Shown here piece by piece: positions 51,901 through 61,955 of a stretch of DNA of 64,000 nucleotides (positions within the stretch are counted from its first letter, which is position 1; every line of letters begins with the position of its first letter). Origin of the DNA: Flammeovirga aprica JL-4 (lineage in GTDB: Bacteria > Bacteroidota > Bacteroidia > Cytophagales > Flammeovirgaceae); assembly GCF_012844305.1 (NCBI RefSeq), contig NZ_JABANE010000012.1:45809-109808 (forward strand), read 5' to 3'. Position numbers and translations under genes: made by a program. Below the pieces are notes generated by a model. It ran no database searches. It saw only the letters and a list, made by a program, of their open reading frames with translations, and was not told where the DNA came from.

Positions 51901-54900
51901 AAATGTAGTTTGATTATTATCGCCTAAAGCACCGTTCAATACTGCAATTGGTTCGCCTCTGGCATTTGTTCCATCAAATACATACAGGTAATCATATCCT
52001 TCCTCCAATTGGAAAGAAGTAAATTCAACTTTTACTTTTTTCGTTGGATCAGCCGGAACAAAATTGTGGACACTTCTTGTGTTATCAGGATAATTAAACA
52101 CTCTTGTACCGCCATCTGTGAAAACAACATCATCACTTACAGTCGTTGTTTGTGTGTAATCATGAGCGGCCATAGGCACGATGTTACCGAAATTAAAGAA
52201 CCCACTTCCTTGAAGCGTATTATTTTCAATTTTGGAGTCGTTAGCATGTTCTGCATTACCTTTTACATAATATAAAGCATCCTCTTCAGAAAAATCTCCT
52301 AGGGCAACAAACGTGTAGTTTTTAGTGTTGAAAGTTGGTAATTCAGTACTAAACGTTTCTTTTTCTTCTTGATTCAATACGCCATTTTTATAGACTTCAT
52401 AAGAGAAATCAAACGTCTCTAGATCTTTTGATCCAATATTGGCAATCATAAATTTCACCTCTGCTTCCTCTAAACGTAATGAATGATTAGGATGATCGAT
52501 TTCCAATAAAGCCACGTCGTATTCTGCTTTTTCAGAAAGGTGAATATTATCAATACCGACTTGATCTCCTTCAATAGCCCAAGAGATCACACCTGATGGG
52601 TAACGGCAAAGTGCTTTCAATTCGATCTGAATTGGTTCGCCAAGAAAAGCCGTTAAGTCAAAGTACATTTTTTCTCTTTTCAGAAAGGCTGTTTCACTGC
52701 CCAAGAAATAACTTTGTCCTTTGATGTCTGAAACAGGCTGACCGTTGACATACACTCTGAAAATACTTTGGTTTCTAGAAACAGAGTAAGCCATTTTGGC
52801 ATCTAAAGTGAATAATAATGAGTTAATCCCATCAGGAATTTCGGTTTTTAGCGTCGCCGTTGAAATAAATGTAGGGTTGGCATTCCAAACCTCCTGAGTA
52901 GAACCATCACCGTAAAAAGTGGTGCCTGTAAGTCCTCCTTCAAATTTCAAGTAATGAGAGTTAACTTCAGTGTCGTAGTTGATCGTTGCGTTACCCGCTT
53001 TTGATTTTTCAATGGTCAAATAATTGGAAGCTCCGTCATCAAAGCCTTCATCAAAAGGGAAATTACTAATTGCTCCTTTTACACTCAAATCAACCGCTTT
53101 CGATCGTACACCTACTATATTCTTCCCTTTATTGACAGCTCTTACGGCATACCAATACTGCCCTGCTTCAGGTGAAAATTGTGTGGAGGTTACTTCATCA
53201 ATCACTTTCATTTCTCCCTCTTCCATTCTCATTACTTCATAAGAAGTTGCTCCAACAACACCTGTCCAGCTCATCACATCTGATGAACTACTTACAATTT
53301 CAGGACGGCCAATAACACTAAACCCAGTGGTGCTTTCATCAAAATATTTACCATTGATCACTCTTACTTTCAAATTACCTTTTGCTTCTGAAGAAGTAGC
53401 GTAAGTGTAATTTCTAGCACTTGGAGCCAATTCCGCAACAGTTTGATAATTCATTCCGCTGTCTTCTGAGATTTGAACAACAAACTCGTCAGTATTATTT
53501 TGAGGAGCTGACCAATAAATCATCATTTCCTTCTCGGCTACGTAAGATTCACCTCCAACTGGAGACAATAAAGTCACTCCTTTTTCTACAAAATCCCATG
53601 TGATGCTAAAGTTTTGAGGGCCTTGAGGAATTGTATTACCATTCACTACAAATTCATAGTAACCTGATTCAGGAAGGTCAATCACCACTTGCTCAATATT
53701 GTTTAAATGATCCTCTTTGTTTGTGGCCAATTGTGATGGGTTTTGAGCATCTAACACCAAAGGAAGAGTTGTTGCTCCGTTGTGTACTACCGTTAAATCT
53801 AAATCATTAATCAAAGCATTGGGTGTGAAAGGAATGCTTGGATAATCACTCCACGAAAGCATTACTTTTAACTGACCTGTTCCTTCTGGCACCCAAATTT
53901 TGAACGTTTCTTGATCACCTGTCTCTACATTACCTGATGCAAAATGATTATTCTTAATCACTTTCGCCGCTCTTAAAGCATTCATTTCACCATAGCCATA
54001 AGCGAAGTCTGGTCCTGCTTCACCTAAATCTGTAGCTGTATTACACAACACTCCTTTGATCAAATCAGCTCTAGGCAACTCACTATTTTCCTTTTTGTAT
54101 AATTCATAAAGTTGAATGGCCACACCAGATACCAATGGAGTCGCTTGAGAAGTACCATCCATCAACTCATAATCATTAAAAAATGAGCATGAATATACAT
54201 CTACACCTTTTGCAGCAATGTGCGGACCATGTCGGCCATCATCTACAGGACCCCAGCTAGAGAAACTACTCATTGCTCCTGTTTGTGTTAGCGCTCCAAC
54301 GGTCAGGATATTTTTTGCTGTTTTAGAACTTGTCCCATATTGGAAATTACCTCTTGAATTACCTGAAGAAAAAACATGCAATACATGAGGCTGTTCCCAA
54401 GTCACTTGATCCAATTCTGCATCACTGTTGATATAAGGCCATAAAAAACCACCTGGGTGAGGAATACCATATGAGTTTTGAGTAATAGAAACTTCATTTT
54501 CTAAAGCGGCACCCATCATTTCTTCACCAGTTGTCAAGCCATTTCTACCCACATTGAAATTCCAAGATTCAATCTTTACGTTATGAGCAATACCTACACC
54601 CATAGGGTCTACCAAACCACGGCCGGCCATAATCCCTGCCACGTGATTACCATGAGCAAAAAGGTGATCTTCTAATTCGTGTGAAGTTACTCTGCCATTG
54701 AAATCAAGGTGAGGTTCAACATCTTGATCCCAAATACCAACCGTAATACCTTCTCCTGTCAGCATCTGATCAGCCCCCAAATAGCCCATCAAGGCATCTT
54801 GACCAACCATTTTCTGCCCTACCATATCGTCTTTCTCCACTTTTGGTGGGATTGGCCCTGCATACTTCAACCAAGAAAAAGCATTGATTTCCTTTAGCTG

Positions 54901-55458
54901 ATCAATATGTACTTGACATCTTACTTTGTTGAAATAAGGTGAAAAAGCGATAGACTCAGCGCCTAATGTTTCTAAGTCTGATTGTACTTTTTGAGTATTC
55001 ACCCCAGAAAAGAAAAGTAAATCCAACACAATTGAGTGCTTGCCCGACATTGCATACTTTGGCAATTCTGACTTCATCAACAATGGATCTAATTTCTGTA
55101 CATCTACAAGGTTTACTATAGATCGAATAGTGCTTATATCAATACTGCTATTCAATGAATTGATCTCTGTTAAATAGGCATTATTTCCTAAATAATCGTT
55201 GAGCAAAACACCGTTGTTCATCAAATTAGAACGTTTCTCCTTGTTCGGAATTTGATAAAACTGAAGTATAACGTAGGCGGATTGATCAGAAGTTTGAGAT
55301 GTTCTTTTATTCGAAAAATAAGCATTGGCATTTTCAGGCAATTCCACTGCAACGCCATTATAAGTTACTTCTTCTAAGCTATTTTTTGTTTGGGCACCAA
55401 CGTAGGTGTTCATCCCCAGTACACAAAATAGTAAAAGGAAAATAAAGTTCTTTTTCAT
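48928..55458 (-). CDS. Giant T9SS-secreted subtilisin-like serine protease
   Basis: This 2,176-residue protein, counted from MKKNFIFLL (a clean signal peptide; an extension to 55494 is not needed), has a propeptide of about 200 residues, then an S8 peptidase domain with triad Asp244 (TVGIWDQD), His269 (HGNHVAGIMAG) and Ser437 (GTSQATP), plus Asn367 (SSGN). A P/Pro-domain-like segment follows, then FnIII-like, CUB-like (about 1090-1205, GYDYLYVFDG), GEVED (about 1320-1460, WNFNGKF to GEVEDYS) and several Ig/DUF5018-like repeats (about 1840-2090). The last 70 residues are a type A T9SS sorting domain starting at VFPNPTEGEV. It is probably an extracellular or surface protease. It lies downstream of another T9SS gene in the same direction, with a hairpin between. 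Confidence 0.9.
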   Translation of the reverse strand: MKKNFIFLLLFCVLGMNTYVGAQTKNSLEEVTYNGVAVELPENANAYFSNKRTSQTSDQSAYVILQFYQIPNKEKRSNLMNNGVLLNDYLGNNAYLTEINSLNSSIDISTIRSIVNLVDVQKLDPLLMKSELPKYAMSGKHSIVLDLLFFSGVNTQKVQSDLETLGAESIAFSPYFNKVRCQVHIDQLKEINAFSWLKYAGPIPPKVEKDDMVGQKMVGQDALMGYLGADQMLTGEGITVGIWDQDVEPHLDFNGRVTSHELEDHLFAHGNHVAGIMAGRGLVDPMGVGIAHNVKIESWNFNVGRNGLTTGEEMMGAALENEVSITQNSYGIPHPGGFLWPYINSDAELDQVTWEQPHVLHVFSSGNSRGNFQYGTSSKTAKNILTVGALTQTGAMSSFSSWGPVDDGRHGPHIAAKGVDVYSCSFFNDYELMDGTSQATPLVSGVAIQLYELYKKENSELPRADLIKGVLCNTATDLGEAGPDFAYGYGEMNALRAAKVIKNNHFASGNVETGDQETFKIWVPEGTGQLKVMLSWSDYPSIPFTPNALINDLDLTVVHNGATTLPLVLDAQNPSQLATNKEDHLNNIEQVVIDLPESGYYEFVVNGNTIPQGPQNFSITWDFVEKGVTLLSPVGGESYVAEKEMMIYWSAPQNNTDEFVVQISEDSGMNYQTVAELAPSARNYTYATSSEAKGNLKVRVINGKYFDESTTGFSVIGRPEIVSSSSDVMSWTGVVGATSYEVMRMEEGEMKVIDEVTSTQFSPEAGQYWYAVRAVNKGKNIVGVRSKAVDLSVKGAISNFPFDEGFDDGASNYLTIEKSKAGNATINYDTEVNSHYLKFEGGLTGTTFYGDGSTQEVWNANPTFISTATLKTEIPDGINSLLFTLDAKMAYSVSRNQSIFRVYVNGQPVSDIKGQSYFLGSETAFLKREKMYFDLTAFLGEPIQIELKALCRYPSGVISWAIEGDQVGIDNIHLSEKAEYDVALLEIDHPNHSLRLEEAEVKFMIANIGSKDLETFDFSYEVYKNGVLNQEEKETFSTELPTFNTKNYTFVALGDFSEEDALYYVKGNAEHANDSKIENNTLQGSGFFNFGNIVPMAAHDYTQTTTVSDDVVFTDGGTRVFNYPDNTRSVHNFVPADPTKKVKVEFTSFQLEEGYDYLYVFDGTNARGEPIAVLNGALGDNNQTTFTSTVLGGGLSFIFYSDEAVNEEGWVATVSQVEHSVDFDAGVTAIQHPVTHVGLTGAERVYLTVSNFGKEDISSFKVAYTINDGTPKVQNVNRLLESGRSVDIEFDEPDVFNTFGIQYQVKAYTILENDGVGRNDSSVVRFKSDYEPALGFGGVYITNVMMGDINQTSGDNMYEDYSGQELTIKYGETAELIVTKNDGSGAGKYWIDWNFNGKFEEEEGFEFEPINPQQMKGIIDPPYDVEPGKKRLRIRVLSFGEMNPEGIVFTGEVEDYSIILEGQAPKHDLAVKGIALEKYITPDAYAIPVMIENKTPNAESYQLKLIVDGVEKEVVEVSGHEGKSMKEVLFSSIDLVETITEIKIELISSTDEVIGNNILQKTINVQPLNTVFAYNILGAEGVYPGPISFHMQNIKQPRNIKQVNGFYVYAGTIAKNKWYNSSTGGMLSTIDPFTGEISNIGFSDIELRDMCYSEPKDKLYGMAYYTPEIYSIDRTTGASTLEGTLTNTSIKTITCDISGVLYGMDQLGNIYIINDEDWTTTKISSLPIFTGTSPHPHLFFDHNIGKMYLASRDNQLTTDFYQIWEVDPWSGSLKEGVINEGLSKAIGFSMFYDKKTAESLHSINSVKIQGLSTFGTIDEENREIKLIPAKQMDIAELTLQFSISPGAQLYYKGKQVDYTSVFDLTAPIVVEVRSFDQSNASLWSIECLPPLNDEAEITSYAISSLLNNDLVTDIEGVVTTDGISIDAHKEDNLTNALVSIEKANRSIILMGSDTLMTDETKVNHSDDFMLKVVSEDLSKTKYYTVTTARQQNDQAELQSFTLLAGLNDHLAEDIEAEITDQEILLDESLFDIEGKLVISFKLSTGAVMTQDQWIQTSGVDSLVLEEGLEFEVFSEDKLTKETYTVKVKDNTDPTSIITFSKDVINVFPNPTEGEVKIKHHEAGTIFIMDMNGKKVFTQELGISQNQLNLSHLLSGMYIVRFEGQTSELWLTKLIIK

Positions 55459-55487
55459 TATAAAATTTATAGATAGGAAGGTAATGA

Positions 55488-55513
55488 CTGCCAACTTGTT
55501 TGGAAGTTGACAG
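55488..55513 (-). terminator. Intercistronic hairpin between the two T9SS genes
   Basis: CTGCCAACTT (55488-55497) pairs with AAGTTGACAG (55504-55513) around a 6-base loop. No T-run follows on the minus strand, so it may moderate transcription or mRNA decay rather than terminate. Confidence 0.4.
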
Positions 55514-55535
55514 CCTATATTATGGTTAGTATGAG

Positions 55536-58500
55536 TTACTGTTTTTGAATCTTATAAGTCTTCGTAGCACCTCCGCTGTTCACTTGAACAACATACCATC
55601 CTTTTACAAGGTCAGATACTTTAAATTGGAATTGTGATGCTTGAGATAAGTCTTCGTAAGATTTTACTTTTTCACCAATTAAACTGTAGATATAAACACT
55701 TTCAATTTTTTCAGCTCCTTTGAGGATAAATTGATCAGTCATTGGGTTCGGGTACAACATAATCGTGCTTACATCAAGAGATGCATCCGTCACCTGCTTC
55801 TCTTCTACCGTGACTACAATTTCTTGTTCGATGCTCCAATTCGATTGAGAAGCTACAACTACTACAGTTGAAGTTTCCATCAAGCTACCTGTCAGCGTGG
55901 CCGTTCCATCGTTATTGTCCGTTAATTCCACTCCTTCCATAGCTTCTTTTAATGCTAATGAAATCGTCAATCCTTCCAATCCTTCAACCGCTACTTGGTG
56001 TTCGAAGCTTTCGTCTTCCATCACAAATAGTGAGTCTCCAGAAGTAAACATCAATGGGTTCTCAATATCTTCCACTTTCAGTGAATACGACTGACTTAAT
56101 TCCCAAGATGCAACAGAGGCTTTCAATGTCACCACATTACTTCCTGTAGCATCAGGCGTACCGCTGAGCGTATATTTTCCTTCCATTTCCTCTAATGATA
56201 ACCACTGAGGACCTTGTACCAACTCCAAAGTAACTGCTTCATCAATTGCACAATCTACCTCAATTGCATATTCATAAGTACCATATACTTTCACGGATAA
56301 TTCAGGGGTTGAAGTGAAAGCTAGTGGATTATCAATATCTTCAATCTCTAAATTAAACTGATGACTAGCTGATTGCTCTCCTGAAGTGGCGTTTACTCTT
56401 ACATAATAAGTTCCTTTTTTAGTTGTCTTCCCTGAAAGAGTTGCCGTTCCATCACCATGATCTTCAATTGACAACCATTCTGGTGCATCTTCTAGTGAGA
56501 ATTCAAGTGCTTTCTCTTCTTTATGTGAAGCTGTAATTACATAACTGTAATCATGATAAATCGCTCCTGTTTCGATAGGTGTAGATGTAAAAGTGATTGG
56601 GTTTTCTTTCGCAATATCCAACTCTACATTATCTAAAGTAAGTACACCTGTAGGCGTCGCTGTTTTAGCATAAAATGCAATAAACATTGATTTTGTTTTC
56701 GGTGCTTCAAACGTAACGCTCACATCTTTCCATGCATCCTCCACAGTGGAAGTTTTCACCAACGCTTCTTCACCCAAAGCCGTTTTCTTATTCTCCTCTA
56801 CCAAGTACACCTCTAACTCTTCCGTGTGCCATTTCCCTTCTAGTTCATCCAATTCCGTTCTAATAGAGAACGATAAATCATAAGTTGTACCTTTCTCCAA
56901 AGCTAGAGGCACCGAATAAAGAATATCATCTTTTTTACCAGAAATCTGCATTGCCCCAGAACCCTTCACCAAATCATTTGATCCATCATCTGTAATCTGT
57001 TTCCATTCGTTACCGTCAAGATTCAAATCGTCTATTGACCAACCCATTGGTTTTGTCGTTCCTTCTTTCATTGTCTCAAAATTTTCAAGATATGGGAGAG
57101 TCTCAACAGTTGGATCAGGGATGGTTGTAAATGACCATACTGGAGCATTAGGCAGTTCACCATTACTATTATAAGGCACTACTTGCCAATAGTATTGGGT
57201 GTTATATTCTAAGTTTTCTAATTTCAATTCGGCCGTTTCTAAGTCCACTTCTTGATTAGCAATCATGTTAGTAGGCGGGTAATCTGTCCCTACATTGATT
57301 TTGTATCCTTCAGTAGCTCCACCACCATCATTCCATGCTAGTTTCAAACCTTTCATGATGTCAACATCCACTGCGTTTGTGGTTGGCGATACAGGAACTG
57401 CAGCAAGTGGGAATCCGTTTGAAATTTTTTCCCAAGAAATATCATCAATTAAAGCGGCGGTTACTTTTTGCTCTCTTCCTCCATGTCTGAAAGCAATGTA
57501 AGGCCCTTTGTCAGCATGGCTGAATAGTAAATTGAATTGTTTATATGCACTTGTCAACTCAAATGTTTCTTTCAATACGAAAGTAGAAGAATCTGTTGGG
57601 TCCGTCATTAAACCTACTTCAAGCGTCAAGTCATATGCATCATTTGATTTTTTTGCTTGGAAAACGATTCTGTTGGTATCAAAGTTTTTCACCCCTGGAG
57701 ATACTAAAATCACATTCGATTCAAAATCATTCAAGTTCATCAAACGAGCACAATGCGGGCCTGTAAAGTACTCAAGCGCACCGTCTATCACTTGTACACT
57801 TGTGTAATTGTCCCAGCTACTTCTGATTTGGCTCCATTTAGCCGGCATCTCAGTACTGTTATCAAAATTCTCAAAGAAATCAGTAAGCGGTTGATAAGCA
57901 TTTCCTATTAATGTAATATCGTTAGTACCTGAAGTTGCATTCGATTCAAAAGTGAATACATTCTCGAAATCACCTGCAGAAGTAGGTTCAAAATATAATT
58001 TGATATCCGCTGATTTTCCAATATCAATCGTTCCTGTATAATCAGTCGAGAACGGTCCAGTAGAAGTACCTCCTCTAATAATCAATGGTGCCTTACCTGT
58101 ATTTGTTACTGTTACCGATTGACTGATCTTACTGCCAACACTAACTGAAGCATAAGTAAGTTTATCCGTTGCAATTTGAATCTCTGGCTCCATTTTCTGT
58201 TCTTTAATAACGATATCATCTATCCAGAAGTATTTTGGGCTCCAGCTAGAAGTTTCGTGATATCTAAAACGGATATAAACATTTTCACCAGAATAATCTC
58301 CTAGACTGAAAGATTCGTATTTATACTCTTCCATATCTCCTTCAAGCATCATTGATGCTACTTCAGACCACGTTTCCTTTCCATCTGTAGAGATCTCTAA
58401 ATAAGTCCCACTTGATGGTGAATTAGAGCCCGTTCTCCAATAAAAAGAGATCTCACTGTTTTCTGGCAGGTTCATTCTAGGAGTTGTTAGTGAATAATCA

Positions 58501-59621
58501 CCCGTCCTCCAAGCAGAAACGTAACCTGTCATTTCACCTTTGTAAATTCCTTCCGGAAAACCATCAATATCACCAGTACTCCAATACTCATCGAATTCCC
58601 AATCAGAGTCATCAGGAAAGTTGGTATTAATAGTTCTATTTATCCTATTACCTGTAATTTGACTGATATAGAAATCTTCAAAATCAACGATAAATGGGTA
58701 CTCTTCAATATACTTTTGAGCTGTAAATGAGATAATTGGAGAAGAGATCTCTTTATCTCCTTTTTTAGCAACCACCTTATAATAATAAGTCTTTTTAGAT
58801 TCCCATAATGTCTGACTGTTATAAGTATATGTGCCATCTTCTGTTACTGCTTGATCAGAAACAATAAGTTGCAAATTGTCTTCTTCAGTACCTAAATAGA
58901 AATCATAACGATCTGAATTACATAAACTAAACTCTAAAGCCTGATCTACTTTCACTTTAGTATCCTTATTCTCAGGTGATACGGCCAAAGGAGTACATGG
59001 TGTATCATTACTCACTAAATAATGAAACCTGATGTTCGGCGTAGCATTATTAAAAGGCCTCCAACCTGCTACCCCTGTCGGAAAGTTATTATCACTACCG
59101 CTCACTGCTTGATGATCTTGATTGACTGTACCATAAAATAATCCAGAAGTAACATAACTCTCTCCTGAATGATTCTGCCAATGGATGATGATATCACTCG
59201 TTCCGTCGTACTCAAAATCCTCAATATCAATATCCATCCAGTCTGCACCATTGGGAGGATACGTTACAGTTCCGTCAAATACCTTTGTATAATTATTCAA
59301 ATCTGGATACGACAACGGCACATCATCTCTGCTTACTAAAGAGATATAAATCTGTTGATTGGCAAACGATTTTTCCCATCCACCGAAATTCTTATATCCA
59401 TAAAATGAAATTTTGCTGATAGTTTTAGCTTCTCCTAAGTCGTCACTTTTATATAAAAAACTACCCCAAGCATATTTCCAGCTGGAGTAAATTGGATCAG
59501 TAGTTGGTGTTTGCCCTGCTCCAATCTCTACAAATGCAGTAGGAGCCGAATCCTCCGTAGCATACGCAAATTGCCCTATACAGAATAAGACAACTAGCGG
59601 AAACCATAATAGTCGTTTCAT
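55536..59621 (-). CDS. Large multidomain T9SS-secreted surface protein
   Basis: This 1,361-residue protein has a signal peptide ending YATED, and a sequence of beta-sandwich modules: an N-terminal module, a choice-of-anchor-J-like domain (about 305-475), an HYDIN/ASPM-like Ig domain (about 480-575, VTVTNTGKAPLIIRGG), a second anchor-J-like domain, an FnIII domain (about 740-830), a carbohydrate-binding-like domain (about 840-985) and three He_PIG-like Ig repeats, each with PxWLSIEDxxDG- and LSGT-type signatures. The C-terminus is a T9SS type A sorting domain (MLYPNPMTDQFI to KTYKIQKQ). No catalytic domain is seen, so an adhesin or carbohydrate-binding role is likely. It precedes the S8 protease gene and may be co-transcribed with it. 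Confidence 0.82.
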   Translation of the reverse strand: MKRLLWFPLVVLFCIGQFAYATEDSAPTAFVEIGAGQTPTTDPIYSSWKYAWGSFLYKSDDLGEAKTISKISFYGYKNFGGWEKSFANQQIYISLVSRDDVPLSYPDLNNYTKVFDGTVTYPPNGADWMDIDIEDFEYDGTSDIIIHWQNHSGESYVTSGLFYGTVNQDHQAVSGSDNNFPTGVAGWRPFNNATPNIRFHYLVSNDTPCTPLAVSPENKDTKVKVDQALEFSLCNSDRYDFYLGTEEDNLQLIVSDQAVTEDGTYTYNSQTLWESKKTYYYKVVAKKGDKEISSPIISFTAQKYIEEYPFIVDFEDFYISQITGNRINRTINTNFPDDSDWEFDEYWSTGDIDGFPEGIYKGEMTGYVSAWRTGDYSLTTPRMNLPENSEISFYWRTGSNSPSSGTYLEISTDGKETWSEVASMMLEGDMEEYKYESFSLGDYSGENVYIRFRYHETSSWSPKYFWIDDIVIKEQKMEPEIQIATDKLTYASVSVGSKISQSVTVTNTGKAPLIIRGGTSTGPFSTDYTGTIDIGKSADIKLYFEPTSAGDFENVFTFESNATSGTNDITLIGNAYQPLTDFFENFDNSTEMPAKWSQIRSSWDNYTSVQVIDGALEYFTGPHCARLMNLNDFESNVILVSPGVKNFDTNRIVFQAKKSNDAYDLTLEVGLMTDPTDSSTFVLKETFELTSAYKQFNLLFSHADKGPYIAFRHGGREQKVTAALIDDISWEKISNGFPLAAVPVSPTTNAVDVDIMKGLKLAWNDGGGATEGYKINVGTDYPPTNMIANQEVDLETAELKLENLEYNTQYYWQVVPYNSNGELPNAPVWSFTTIPDPTVETLPYLENFETMKEGTTKPMGWSIDDLNLDGNEWKQITDDGSNDLVKGSGAMQISGKKDDILYSVPLALEKGTTYDLSFSIRTELDELEGKWHTEELEVYLVEENKKTALGEEALVKTSTVEDAWKDVSVTFEAPKTKSMFIAFYAKTATPTGVLTLDNVELDIAKENPITFTSTPIETGAIYHDYSYVITASHKEEKALEFSLEDAPEWLSIEDHGDGTATLSGKTTKKGTYYVRVNATSGEQSASHQFNLEIEDIDNPLAFTSTPELSVKVYGTYEYAIEVDCAIDEAVTLELVQGPQWLSLEEMEGKYTLSGTPDATGSNVVTLKASVASWELSQSYSLKVEDIENPLMFTSGDSLFVMEDESFEHQVAVEGLEGLTISLALKEAMEGVELTDNNDGTATLTGSLMETSTVVVVASQSNWSIEQEIVVTVEEKQVTDASLDVSTIMLYPNPMTDQFILKGAEKIESVYIYSLIGEKVKSYEDLSQASQFQFKVSDLVKGWYVVQVNSGGATKTYKIQKQ

Positions 59622-59939
59622 CTTTGATTTAGTTTAAATAATTGAATTGCTTTATGACTTCAATTTTAGGGAGATATTAAGACTTTGTAAATAGGGGCTT
59701 CCACTCAATTTAACTAAACATAAAACGTAAACAACTAACTATCAATTATTTAATCTATATCAAATAAACTTTTTACAAAAAGAAAAACAGATGATTGAAA
59801 AAAATAAGAAATGATGATTAACTTCATCTTATATAAATTGTCAACTTCTAATTACTAATTTATAATCTCTCATAGGTTATTGAATAACTCAAATGGGTTA
59901 CAAAAACTAAACTAATCTTTCATCAAAAATTAATTCAAA
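59622..59939. other. AT-rich divergent intergenic region, no gene
   Basis: The 318-bp gap between the T9SS surface-protein gene and the pseudogene contains no open frame of note, no perfect TAnnTTTG promoter and no strong hairpin. It probably holds the promoter of the leftward T9SS operon. Confidence 0.5.
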
Positions 59940-61172
59940 ATGCAAAAGACTTCACTTATTCTTACAGTTCTGCTGATAACATGTTATACTTTCTCATTCG
60001 GGCAAAACCAAATAATTTCTCTTGATAGTCAGTATATATCAAAATATGTCGAGCACTTTACTATTAATGAAAATGGATTAAAAGGTAAGGGATATCGACT
60101 ATTAGAAGAATAAATTAAAGGTTCACAATTCTTTGTTTTAGGTGAATACCACGGATCGTCTCAGATCTCAAAATTAACAAAGACTCTTGTTCCAATTCTA
60201 GCTAAGAACAATTATACAGTTGCCACTTTTGAAATAGGACCTAATTCAGCTAATAAATTAACAAGCCTCACTGTAGCTAAAGAAAATATAGTAGAATAGC
60301 TTCATACATTCTATTCCAACTATTATTATGAAGATTTTGATAACATTAGTATTCCATTTTTTGATGCTGTAGAGGATGCTAAGTTTCTAAATGCCTTCTC
60401 TCAACATCATTTCAAAATTTGGGGATGTGATCAAGAGTATTACAATTCAACATTGTTTTTAGGTGATATGATTTTGGAAAAGTCAAAAAATAGAAAAGAT
60501 ATTCTTGAAATTTCAAAAGCATGGGATGAGGCTAAAAAGCAGACCATAACACTTTACAGAAGAGAAATTGATGAGGATATACAATTATTTGAAGAAATTC
60601 AAAAAGATGAAAAGTTTGTGGCTTTCACCAATTATTTTGATGAAAACGACACCATTGCTTTTCAAATATTGAATGATTTGAGCGAAAGTTGGGCTATCTA
60701 TACAAATTACAGAAAGTCGCATAAAGATCGTGTCAAACTTATCAGAAGAAACTTTTGGGAACAATACCTTGTAAATGAGCAATCAAATCCCAACTCAAAA
60801 TATTTCATCAAAATTGGCAGTCTGCATGCAGGTAAAAAAGACTTGTCATTTGGTAATTATGACATAGGGGCCTTGACTGAAGAGTTAGCTCAACTAAATA
60901 ACTCTAAAAGCCTGAATATATGCATTAAAGTAGGCTATTATGATGGAGATGATGAGTATAAAAAAATGCTAATGCCCTTTACAAACTTTGCTCAGTTAGA
61001 ACAATGGACAATTATTGATTTAAGCTCAATTCAATCAGAAATCAAAAGTGGAAAATTGAGTATCATTGGCATTAAAAATTATAATGAAGTGGCTAAAACG
61101 CTGGATAACTATGATTTAATTATCATCCCTCCCAATGATTATGACCCTACTCCTAATTATACTTCTCAATAA
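59940..61172 (+). pseudogene. Secreted GEYHG-motif protein, broken by two in-frame stops
   Basis: The frame starts at an ATG at 59940 with a signal peptide (LITCYTFSFGQ) and runs to 61172, but is interrupted by TAA at 60111-60113 and TAG at 60297-60299. Both stops lie in the same frame with no indel, and the residues on either side read on as one protein. QFFVLGEYHGSSQISKLTKTL, then KNNYTVATFEIGPNSANKL, resembles the GExHG block of the erythromycin esterase-like / Tiki-ChaN superfamily; this assignment is tentative. The last 239 codons after 60453 remain open. Each stop is one C-to-T change from a Gln codon. It is most likely a recent pseudogene. Confidence 0.7.
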
Positions 61173-61302
61173 AAAACTAGACGAAAAACATATTTTTTAT
61201 CACTATTCCTGCAAGATTAACATTTTAAACGCAACCTAATTAAATAAAGTAACGTGTAAACACATGTAAATAAATACTATCTCTTTGACTATCTATTTTT
61301 TT

Positions 61303-61905
61303 ATGTCTAGTGTAAACGTTTATATCCCCCTCGACCTCAATGGAATAGTAAAAAAGCCAAAGTACTATGGAGGTTTTACCTTTGCTCAAATCATGACTTA
61401 TGCAGGAGCTTTAGCTTTAGGGTTTGATGCTGTCAGTTACCTTCGTGAAATTTTATTTACAGAAGTTACTTTTTCTTCTTTTCTCAAAGATTTTTGGTTT
61501 GATGATCTTATTTTTTTCGGAGAAGTAAGCTTTCTTCTTGCCATAAAACCCTACCTAAGTAATTCCCCTACTGCATGGTATAAAAGCTTTATATATTTTG
61601 ATGGCGATGAACTTATTGTCAATAGAACGGGCTTTAATCGAAGAAGTGTGAACCTAAATGATGTGGTAAGTTTCGAAGACAGAGATAAAAGTTCTTCAAG
61701 AAGCTTTCTCACTTTTACGCACAAGAACGGTGAAAAAACTAGTATTCCTTGGTTACTTGGGCATGAAATAGAACAAGACGATGAAAATACGGTAAAGGGT
61801 TTATTAACGTTGATACAAAGAAAAATAGACAATAACACCTCTCAATTCTCAGAAAACAAGACCCTTATCAACGCTTCTATTCTTACGTTTCAATCTTTTG
61901 AATAA
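61303..61905 (+). CDS. Hypothetical membrane protein
   Basis: This 200-residue protein begins at an ATG (61303) with MSSVNVYIPLDL. It has two hydrophobic segments (about 26-45 and 60-80), then a beta-rich hydrophilic part with a PH-like look (FIYFDGDELIVNRTGF, VSFEDRDKSSSRSFLTFTHKNG). I do not recognise a family. A TTG six codons upstream is possible but less likely. It shares its orientation with the next gene, 50 bp downstream, but there is no evidence of a joint function. Confidence 0.55.
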   Translation: MSSVNVYIPLDLNGIVKKPKYYGGFTFAQIMTYAGALALGFDAVSYLREILFTEVTFSSFLKDFWFDDLIFFGEVSFLLAIKPYLSNSPTAWYKSFIYFDGDELIVNRTGFNRRSVNLNDVVSFEDRDKSSSRSFLTFTHKNGEKTSIPWLLGHEIEQDDENTVKGLLTLIQRKIDNNTSQFSENKTLINASILTFQSFE

Positions 61906-61955
61906 AATCACTAATTTACTTTGAATAGAAATATTCGATTTAAAGTAAGCTATTC

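Noticed and set aside
59940..61172. Reassignment of TAA and TAG to Gln as an explanation of the interrupted gene
   Set aside because: All other genes in the window end at TAA or TAG without read-through, including ones with tightly spaced downstream genes. Pseudogene formation is far simpler.
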